Of a stretch of DNA of 64,000 bases, positions 22,291 to 64,000 are shown piece after piece. The stretch's first letter is position 1. The number at the start of each line of letters is the position of its first letter. Both the position numbers and the translations under genes were made by a program. Source of the DNA: Sycon ciliatum. Lineage: Eukaryota; Porifera; Calcarea; Leucosolenida; Sycettidae. Location of the stretch: the NCBI RefSeq assembly GCF_964019385.1, contig NC_088646.1, positions 15,996,823-16,060,822 of the forward strand. Direction: 5' to 3'. The notes under the pieces were generated by a model. That model had not been told where the DNA came from and made no database searches. It saw nothing but the letters and a program-made list of their open reading frames with translations.

Positions 22291-23169
22291 ATGTACTGAC
22301 TGTACATAATATTATTATTATTTTGCTGCCTGAGATTAGGGTCCAGCGGATAATGCTCCGAATATGTTCGTATAATGCTGACCATAATGCTCCAAAAACT
22401 GCCTTATAATGCTGATTATAATGCTTCAGCAAGGGATATAATGCTCTTGGTTTGGGACAAAAATGGAAGAAAGTCAGCACATTGTCAAACTTCCAGGAAA
22501 TTATACATATCGTCAATCTGCCTCTGAAGCTGCCACCTTATCTCTCACGAGCTCCACCACTTCTTAGCACGATAAGACATGATCGCTTCTCCATAGACTG
22601 CTCTCCATTCCAACTTTGATGCAGGGTTGTGGCAGAATAGTCGTTGTATCAAATCTTTCCCCTATGTAGTGAGAGATGAAACCATTATTGCAGGTAGTCA
22701 TTCATTGTTGGGATGAGGTTAATCTTGGCAAATAGTATTCCTGCCTGCAGACAAGCTGTCACTGCATCCACTCTGTGAATAAGGTCTTCATCTGAAACAC
22801 CAGACGTGAGGCCAGCTCCTGAGATCCGACCTCAGATGGAGAGCGCTCCCATTTGAGGAAATCCTGAAAACACGTGGTCAGAAGTTATTTTGCCACTCTA
22901 CATCCTTTGCTTGTGCTCTCATCTTCTCCTTGAGATGGTGTGTAGACGTATGGCTTGCCACAATACTCTTCCTTTCTGAAAGCATTTGACTGTAGGCCTG
23001 GCATTACAACCGTCCACAACTAACTGTACGTGCTTCATCAGGAAAGTAAGACAATCGCTGCTGAGCAATCGACTTGGTACAGAGTCCATGAGAAATTCTA
23101 GTTCTTTTCGAGCCGCCTGAGCTGGACTCGGCAAAGGCAGTTCTTTTGGAACGACCTCTTTGGTGTGCA

Positions 23170-23480
23170 CGGGTAGTCGGGTACCCGTGCTACCCGTGAG
23201 GACCTCGGGTAGTCGGGTACAGAATCGTACCCGAAAACCCGAAGTCGCAGATGACATCATGTAGAAAGAGTAGACAGAGAGAGGTCTACACTACAGTCAG
23301 TGCACGTGTACAAATAACTCACGCATGTCTACCCAGTGTGTAACATGTAAGTGAAGGGGCCGGCCGGTGTGCATTGTGGTCTTACCATGGAAACATTACC
23401 CGATCGGGTACCCGTGCTACCCGTGGAAAACTACCCGGACCCGATACCCGAAGAAAATGCTACCCGACTCAGCCCTAGTT
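23170..23480. repeat. Region of CGGGTA/TACCCG repeats, possible hAT-like terminus
   Basis: CGGGTACCCGTGCTACCCGT occurs on both sides of this stretch, with many further CGGGTA words. On the minus strand the right side begins TAGGGCTGAGTCGGGTAGCA, which resembles hAT-type ends. No matching opposite terminus was found, so this is tentative. Confidence 0.35.
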
Positions 23481-23786
23481 TATAGCCGCTCCTTCATCCT
23501 GGTCCAATGCATCAGTGTCTACTTCAGTATCGCTAGAGATGCTATCGCGAGAGCCTCTGGCACAACGAGAAAACTCTTCTTCGTCTGTTTGATATTCACT
23601 TCGCGTATGTTCACTCCATAGCTCTCCATTATTCTAAAGTAAAAGAAACCGCGTAAACAATTTCTCCGGATTTGTGTCTTGAACTGCCTCGGCCTCGGTT
23701 GGGCATGCTTCACAAATGGCTTGTACATGTATACATTTAACTGACCACATCGCTACAATCATAACTTTTTTATGTAGCAATATTAA

Positions 23787-24300
23787 AGGGGAAGTGCATC
23801 GATTTTTCAATAGGGGCTCAGATGGAAGACAATTTCATATCGGTTCCGATGGCATATCTCTCGCCTGCAAACTTGCTATATCGCCGATTTTCTGATTGCG
23901 TTTCCATGGCGACTACAGGTGATGACGCACGTTCTGCTTAGCTTCGTGAGAGAGAAGGTCGATCACTGCAGAATTGTGTCATTTTCAGTTGTCTTATTGT
24001 ATTCACGAAGTGAAAGAAGGGCTGTGTTCAATGCTGTTAGTGCCGTGAACTGTTTTAGTGTTTATTAGTAGTCCTCTCCGTTGTGTACTGGCACGTGACA
24101 CCGACAGAAGAAAGCTGGAGTGCGGAGACGTTAGCTGGCAAGCGAAAATCGTGACGAACCATGTGCTGAAATCTTGGTTGGGACAAATCAAACGTTCAGC
24201 ATTTACCTCAACCAAGGACCATGCCGTTTGCTCTTTCCACTTCCTGACGATGGATGCGCTGCCTGCTGGAGACTCTCCTATCTCTCGTAACATATTCTGA
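23787..24300 (+). pseudogene. Kolobok-like fragment with THAP-type zinc finger
   Basis: TTAA followed by AGGGGAAGTG marks a typical TTAA-type transposon end. Downstream on the plus strand (24,058-24,300) the frame reads VLKSWLGQIKRSAFTS...VCSFHF. That is the W...R..FTP/S...C..HF signature of THAP zinc fingers; the N-terminal CxxC half sits behind stops or an intron. THAP domains with TTAA duplications are characteristic of Kolobok transposons. No right end or DDE catalytic core was found. Confidence 0.45.
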
Positions 24301-24721
24301 AGCCACGTGAGACGACGGGTAACGGTTATTAGCGAACGAAATAATGTCGTATGTTTTGATATTTGGCTGAATATTTCTCAGGAGAGATGGCATGTATGTC
24401 AAAGTCATGCGCCGGTACAATGCATATTAGTGCTCAAATGCCCGGAATGGGCGGAGCGTAGTACGCAAGAGGTACACAAAAGGAGTAAAATAGGGCTGTT
24501 TCGTTGTTACTGAGAAGTTTCATGGCAAAAACCAATCATCAGACAATATCTCATGATCATGATTGTAGCCGATTGTTGCCGAAAACCTGGGATTTCCCGA
24601 TATTATCCACTATGAAACTCGTTATGCCCCTCAAACCTTACATAATGCTCGTTTTGTTCCTTTCCAATGCTCCATAATGCTCTAATAGTCGTATAATGCC
24701 GGCATTATCCGCTGGACCCTA

Positions 24722-26752
24722 GCTGTGGGCGTGCCAGTCCCTGCTCACAGTGCTCAGAGTCTTCTAGCAACTCGGATCTCACAAGCTAAAACAGGATCTG
24801 GCCATTGTAACCCCCGTTTCCCGCAGTACCATGGAGTACGAACACAAGCAGATGCAGCGTCAGCAACTGACGCAATAACAGCAGCAGCAGGCGGTAGACA
24901 TAATTCTGTGTTGACTACGACTCGTAGTTCTACGAGTATGTTTACGGATTGTGGTCAGCAAACCTCACATATAGTATCCGCTGTCTGGAAATCATGACAT
25001 TGGTTGTCAGAGCAAGGGATCACCAGTAGGCTGCTGCCATCGGTAGACGACCACCGATTCAGTTAAACTCTACCGCAGAAACACATGTGGTTAAATCGTT
25101 GCACGATTTGTAACGAATGACACACGACGAAAACGCAGATACCAGGTATTGTGCTATGTTGTACAGTAGTCTACTTTGCTGTTAGGATATTTCCCATTCA
25201 CTCCTGAGACCTGAGCACAAGGTTGCCTCGTAACGAGTTGACCAACGGCAACGCCCTGGCCTAGGGAGTTATGAACGCCTTTTCCCACTCCTATGTCCAG
25301 GCGCCTCTGTCTCACCCACTGCCACTGGCACTGGCACCGCGGCACTTCAGAGTCACAGGTCCCAGACAACTCTATGATCCCGCAGCATGAAGTCGGGGAC
25401 TGTACAATCATGATGTAGCATTCCTGCATTCCTGCAGTGATAACGACGTTACGTTATCATGGTTATGCCAGCACTCGGCAGCAGGGACCTGGGCTGCCAG
25501 CGATCACGTCTCGTTGGCCACACTACATGCAGACAGCATGTCATTCTCGACGGGCGGAGTGCTCGGTTTTCGGTCTTCTATCACTAGTATAGTGTCAGAG
25601 TCAGAGTCAGAGGCTGAGCTTGGAGGTCTGGTCTCCTGCCAGTGCCACTCAGCCGTCCCGACACGGACTGCACGCGCTTATCAACATAGCACTACTAAAA
25701 TAATCACATGTGCAGCCGCAGACAATAGGACATGTCCCGGGAATGTGCTGGTGATGTTTACATGTCCAGACAAGAGTGCACATCGTGCCTCGATGCGACG
25801 ATGCGACGATGGCCGACACAAACAACATTGAGTTCAGCAGGTGAGCGCACATACAGGTGCCTCTCTTGAAAACGTCTAGTCTATGAGTATGAACATGGCA
25901 CAGACAATGCCCTGGACGGCCTGGAGACTTGCAGTCGGGTACATCCAGTGAATTATTGTACGAATGGTGCGAAAACTCAACGTCTGGGCTCGGTTGGGCC
26001 AGGCCAGGCACGGGGTATGTACTCCCTTCTCTTGCCTTGACCCCTACAGCCGGCCTACTGCCCTTACCTAGCCCAACACTACACTACAACAGACAGCAGC
26101 AGTCAACACTCGGCGAGACGAACCATTACTGTGCGTGTACACACATCCACTACCATAGCATGAGCTATACTGTATACCATGGTATACCGAAGGTCGGTTG
26201 AAAATCAATGGGCCGGGCATGTGAGTAACGTGGCGACTAACGGCCGCATCTACGATGCATGACATGAGTGAAGTGTCTTCCTCGCCACTACATAAAATAC
26301 CATATCGAGTAAACACATGGACCGAGCTGCAGAGTAGAGCGGACACTAGGAACGAGTGATGTAGTCGATGATGAAATCTTAGCCGTGGTGAAGTGGCTCA
26401 CATTGACCCAGCCTAGGACGACACGGATCCTCTTGCCACCAACCTCTCTTCTCGATCCGACCAACCGTGCTTGCTACAGGAAACGCGGTCAATACTCCAT
26501 GCACTGTCGGCGACTACGGGATGAAGACTAGATGCTGGGTGGCTGACCGACGTCACTGCAGCTTTGTTGTTCACCCTAACACCGAGATCAGCCATGGAAG
26601 AATGAAGATGTGAGAACCTTTGAAGTCTGATCTTCACCTAACTTTCTTCTAAAGAAGGAGACCTTCTTGTCTCTCATCGTTCCTGCCCGTGTTTGTAGTG
26701 GAGCGAAGTCCTGATGTGTTCGTAGACTCTATTCTGTCGCTGTCAGTTATCA
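24722..26752. other. No recognisable gene upstream of the cadherin gene
   Basis: Only short frames are present. Dispersed ACATGT and GTACAG words are common, as elsewhere in the window. The promoter of the cadherin gene should lie at the right end, but I see no convincing core promoter motif. Confidence 0.4.
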
Positions 26753-36187
<9,435 letters not shown>

Positions 36188-37504
36188 AACAGTTCTGTTG
36201 CGGCACTGAGTAAGATCACTGTCGGCGAGAACAAAACTTGTGACGCCGAGAGTTAGTGCACATCACAGGCTGGTACAATTTATATTATTTTTGTTGATAT
36301 CTTTATGACAGCGCAAACTACATGTATGATGTAGGTGCACCAGTGTCCATTATTGATTTCTTGATAAGCCGTCCATGTTGAATTATGACGGTAAACCCGA
36401 CTTGACTAGTTGCTCATGCCGCCGCCGTCATTGGCATATTTCCCACAACGTATTGCGAGACTCGTATGAGGTTTTGAGACTCCCGTTTTCACTTTATAAT
36501 ATTAATATTAGAATCATACATGTACATGTATCACCGGTGCACCATATACGCGCACTTGTTTATGGCAAAATCATAAACTAAAGTGTAGAACGACTTGGAA
36601 TATGAATTGATTTTGGTATTTGTGTGCTTCAAGTAATTGGTGAACTTGGTGGACGGGAGTGCACTTCACATGTATTGGGGGTGAACTGGGGCAGGGGTAT
36701 TCAAAAAAGTTTGAAGTGCCCCCGATGTTGCACCGTTGAATACCTGGAATACCTGTGTAGGAAATATCTATCTACTGAAGTAAGTAGAAACCCAAGCCGC
36801 ATCGCAGCGAGCTCCATAGCTGTTGATAGTTTCATACCTTCTAATAATAGTAGTATTGGCATATGCAGGCAGGCAGTGTGACTTCGTGTGAGTGTCCTCG
36901 GACGCTATCCAATGGCAACAAAATCGACTGGAAATCAGGTCACTACTGCCTATCCAAAACAGTGTAATGAGTTGTAACAATTTTCATGCTGTGAAAATAC
37001 TTTGCAATCACAATGATTATGTGCAAGGCCCGACCGTTGACAAGATCGAAACCTGACATAGCCTGGCAGCTGAGGCAAGATCTCTGCGGATCCGAGTGTG
37101 TTCTGTTATTTTGTCGTTCTTCTTTTCTTCGAAGAAGTCGTACTTCGGGCTCTTGTATGCAGTCAGCGTGCACGCATTTCTCTCCCCAACCCACTTGATT
37201 GGTTGATGCCATCGTAACCTGCACGTGCAGTTGCTGCCCGGCCAGTACAGTGCATGCAGTGTTACGCAATGCCTGTCGCTTGCATGGATACCACTTGTAC
37301 TTACCACTACTACTACTACTAGTACTAGTGCTAGCGGAGTAGCGCCACTGCGCCGTGAAACCAAGCAAAGACGGGAAAGGAACGATCGGAGCTGAATGTT
37401 GCAGAATGACCCTTGAAGTGTGGGCGAGCATATTTTTTCCTTTGTCAGATTTTGAAGAGTGAAGCTTGTGTTTAGAAGTAGCCGCGGATTTACCTTCAGC
37501 AAAG
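36188..37504. other. Intergenic: cadherin 3' UTR and phosphate-carrier promoter region
   Basis: No further gene is recognised. The right part must hold the 5' UTR and promoter of the carrier. No TATA box stands out. A short ACT/AGT run is at about 37,308-37,330. Confidence 0.4.
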
Positions 37505-38539
37505 ATGTTCTCCGCGTTTAGTGATCTTGCCCGTTCCAACCCTTTCCACAACCCAGCTCTTCCGAAGAATGCCCCCAGCCGTTCTCTAGCCGCTGCGTCG
37601 GCTTCGTCGGGTCAGTATAGCTGCGAGTACGGTTCCGCCAAATATTTTGCCCTGTGCGGCTTTGGTGGTGTGCTGAGCTGTGGTTTGACCCACACTGCTG
37701 TGGTGCCGTTGGATCTGGTAAAATGCCGTGTCCAGGTCGACCCGGCCAAATACAGTGGCACAATCAAAGGGTTCCAGATCACGTTGGCCGAGGAAGGAGC
37801 TCGTGGCCTGGCCAAAGGATGGGCTCCAACGTTTATTGGATACAGTATGCAAGGACTGTGCAAGTTTGGATTCTACGAAGTATTCAAGAGCGTCTACTCT
37901 AACATGTTGGGTGAGGAGAAGACGTATTTATGGCGCACGAGTCTCTACCTAGCTGCATCAGCTAGTGCCGAGTTCTTCGCTGATATCGCTCTTGCACCAA
38001 TGGAGGCTGTCAAGGTCAGAATCCAGACTAAGCCAGGTTGGGCAAACACGTTACGTGAAGGTGTACCCAAGATCTGGAACCAGGAAGGTCTGGGCGGATT
38101 CTACAAGGGCTTGCCCCCGCTCTGGCTTCGCCAGATCCCCTACACAATGATGAAGTTTGCTTGCTTTGAGCGCACGGTGGAGGCTCTGTACAAGTATGTT
38201 GTACCCAAGCCGCGCGCACAGTGCTCAAAGTCGGAGCAGCTGGTGGTTACGTTTGCGGCTGGATACATTGCCGGTGTGTTCTGTGCGGTGGTGTCGCATC
38301 CCGCCGATACTGTTGTGTCCAAGCTGAACTCGGCCAAGGGCTCCACAGCTGTCCAGGCGGCAAAGGAGCTGGGCATGGCCGGCCTCTGGAAGGGCCTTGG
38401 GCCGCGTATCATCATGATCGGTACGCTCACCGCTCTACAGTGGTTCATCTACGACACGGTCAAGATCACATTCCGCTTGCCACGTCCACCACCGCCCTCC
38501 ATGCCCGAGAGCCTCAAGCGCAAGCAGGAACAAGCATAA
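37505..38539 (+). CDS. SLC25A3: Mitochondrial phosphate carrier (SLC25A3 type)
   Basis: The 344-residue product has three mitochondrial carrier repeats. Their signature helices are PLDLVKCRVQ (about residue 69), PMEAVKVRIQ (about 165) and PADTVVSKLN (about 262). The family's KGLPPLWLRQIPYTMMKF and GLWKGLGPRIIMIGTLTALQ blocks are also present. Such carriers import phosphate with protons across the inner mitochondrial membrane to feed ATP synthase. The length matches the family (human about 360 residues). I chose the ATG at 37,505 because it gives MFSAFSDLARSNPF, a plausible short presequence, and an in-frame upstream extension lacks an ATG. The coding sequence is uninterrupted, although the neighbouring genes have introns. 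It faces the PHKB gene tail to tail. Confidence 0.95.
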   Translation: MFSAFSDLARSNPFHNPALPKNAPSRSLAAASASSGQYSCEYGSAKYFALCGFGGVLSCGLTHTAVVPLDLVKCRVQVDPAKYSGTIKGFQITLAEEGARGLAKGWAPTFIGYSMQGLCKFGFYEVFKSVYSNMLGEEKTYLWRTSLYLAASASAEFFADIALAPMEAVKVRIQTKPGWANTLREGVPKIWNQEGLGGFYKGLPPLWLRQIPYTMMKFACFERTVEALYKYVVPKPRAQCSKSEQLVVTFAAGYIAGVFCAVVSHPADTVVSKLNSAKGSTAVQAAKELGMAGLWKGLGPRIIMIGTLTALQWFIYDTVKITFRLPRPPPPSMPESLKRKQEQA

Positions 38540-38965
38540 ACTTGCGGATACTGCACGCGAGTTGACCGACTCCACTCCTCATTTCTAGTGACGGACGAGT
38601 CCCATTAGGAAAATCCATTGGTTTCTCTTTTCTTCTCTCCTTTTATGCAGCATAGGCCTCCTCTTATTCTTCCAATATTTAATTTCCATCCCATGCGCCA
38701 ACTATTTTATGAGATGTGCGTGAGTGCGTGCATGTATGCGTGTGATTACTGGACATGCACACGCACACACCACGCTCACTCTATTCCTAGACGCTGTTTG
38801 TTCTGTCAAGATAAAATATCACCACAAGGGTTGCGAACAGCCTAGTTTTAACTAGTGGTATGGATTTTTTGGTTTTTTGTTTCACGGGTTGTGAGAATGA
38901 CGTGGATTTCATGTTTTTAAAAAATCTTCACGCGTTCCTAGATCCTAGAGTGTGTCGACGACGAA

Positions 38966-38971
38966 AATAAA
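38966..38971 (+). promoter_or_regulatory. Probable polyadenylation signal of the phosphate carrier gene
   Basis: AATAAA occurs 427 bp after the stop codon, in the right orientation and followed by T/GT-rich sequence. No nearer canonical hexamer was seen. Confidence 0.5.
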
Positions 38972-39369
38972 TTGAAACATAGTGGTTGGTGCAAAGTAGT
39001 CATCGGGTATAAAACTGGGGACAAGACAAGTATTGCTAAAAAGTTAGTAAAAAACCAAACAAACAATGGGGCTCTACAGAATCACTGAAGCGGAGGACTA
39101 GTTTACAGTATCAGTATGCTGCCAGTGGCGGTGGGGCTTGTCATGTGGGTGTTTCTTCTTATGAATTAATTATTTTTTGAACAAGGTGTGGGATTTTCAT
39201 TTTATGAAAAAAAATATCACGGCTCAACTGCTGTAAGGCAGCATGCAGACCTGTCTCAATACAAATTTGGAGAAGCAAAGGAACGCTGTGCGTGTGATTG
39301 CACACTGCATGATGTGGCACTAGCACTAGCCTGCAGCACAACCAGCAGCAAGCCCTGCAAGCTCGGCGA

Positions 39370-63787
<24,418 letters not shown>

Positions 63788-63892
63788 CTGAAGAAAACAC
63801 AGGCACAAGTCAATAAGCAAAACAACGAATGACCCACGATCTATATTATCGGCATTACGGAAAAGCAAGTCTAGAATCGCAACGAATATAGA

Positions 63893-64000
63893 GGAAGTGT
63901 GCGTTGCCTTCGTGGGAGCTCACAATTTTCTGCCGACGACTTGAAACTTGACTGACTCACGGCTACCACCCAGAGCACACGAGAAGTCCTTCCAACCTTC
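63893..64000. repeat. Second, diverged copy of the 63 kb foldback arm
   Basis: GTGTGCGTTGCCTTCGTGGG, then TGCCGACGACTTGAAACTTG and AGAGCACACGAGAAGTCC, follow the order of the left arm at 63,030. The copy runs off the window. Confidence 0.7.

Larger units (their letters stand above)
22339..24719. mobile_element. 2.4 kb DNA transposon, ends GGGTCCAGCGGATAATGC
   Basis: Exact 18 bp inverted termini (GGGTCCAGCGGATAATGC and its complement) are bounded by TA on both sides. Subterminal regions on both ends repeat the word ATAATGC: about six times on the left (22,350-22,450) and about four on the right. No intact transposase is visible. The interior appears to carry nested pieces: a CGGGTAC-rich end (23,170-23,480) and a TTAA-AGGGG element start followed by a THAP-like zinc finger (23,787-24,300). 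I cannot name the superfamily. Confidence 0.7.

Overview
This is eukaryotic, almost certainly animal, nuclear DNA. Coding is split into short exons by GT-AG introns. It carries metazoan gene families: a Fat/Celsr-type cadherin, a mitochondrial phosphate carrier and a phosphorylase kinase beta subunit. It is crowded with microsatellites, inverted-repeat MITEs, a BEL/Pao retrotransposon and Penelope-like fragments. This mix suggests a marine invertebrate, possibly an early-branching one such as a sponge. The species cannot be fixed from the sequence, and that placement is inference.

Layout. Positions 1-11,800 hold no recognisable host gene, only palindromic elements, two degenerate minus-strand Penelope-like copies (about 5.6-6.9 kb and 7.2-8.2 kb) and a 1 kb TTAA-flanked inverted-repeat element. 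Positions 11,901-18,775 are a near full-length minus-strand BEL/Pao element: two LTRs of about 1,057 bp around one 1,539-codon gag-pol frame. A partial third LTR follows. Positions 22.3-24.7 kb are a nested transposon block. Between 24.7 and 26.7 kb nothing is recognised.

Three host genes follow. (1) A plus-strand cadherin/EGF/laminin-G transmembrane receptor (26,753-36,187), reconstructed here as 7 exons and 2,271 residues. (2) An intronless mitochondrial phosphate carrier, SLC25A3 type (37,505-38,539, plus). (3) The 3' two thirds of a phosphorylase b kinase regulatory subunit beta gene (PHKB type, minus). I resolve it into 24 phase-compatible exons from 63,787 to a stop at 39,370, encoding 675 residues and ending in a CaaX box; its 5' end lies beyond the right edge. 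The carrier and PHKB are convergent. They are linked only by general energy metabolism (phosphate import for ATP synthesis, control of glycogen breakdown), and nothing suggests co-regulation.

The PHKB introns hold most of the repeats in the right half: (CA)n, (GA)n and (CAA/CAG)n tracts, an 860 bp heptamer satellite, a 19 bp minisatellite, several MITEs and a frameshifted DUF6589-type transposon gene. The microsatellites repeatedly lie within about 35 bp of splice sites. Other points worth checking are a tRNA-Arg 3' half in the primer-binding region of the BEL element, a stop-free intron of length 3n in the cadherin gene, and a series of nearly loopless short palindromes.
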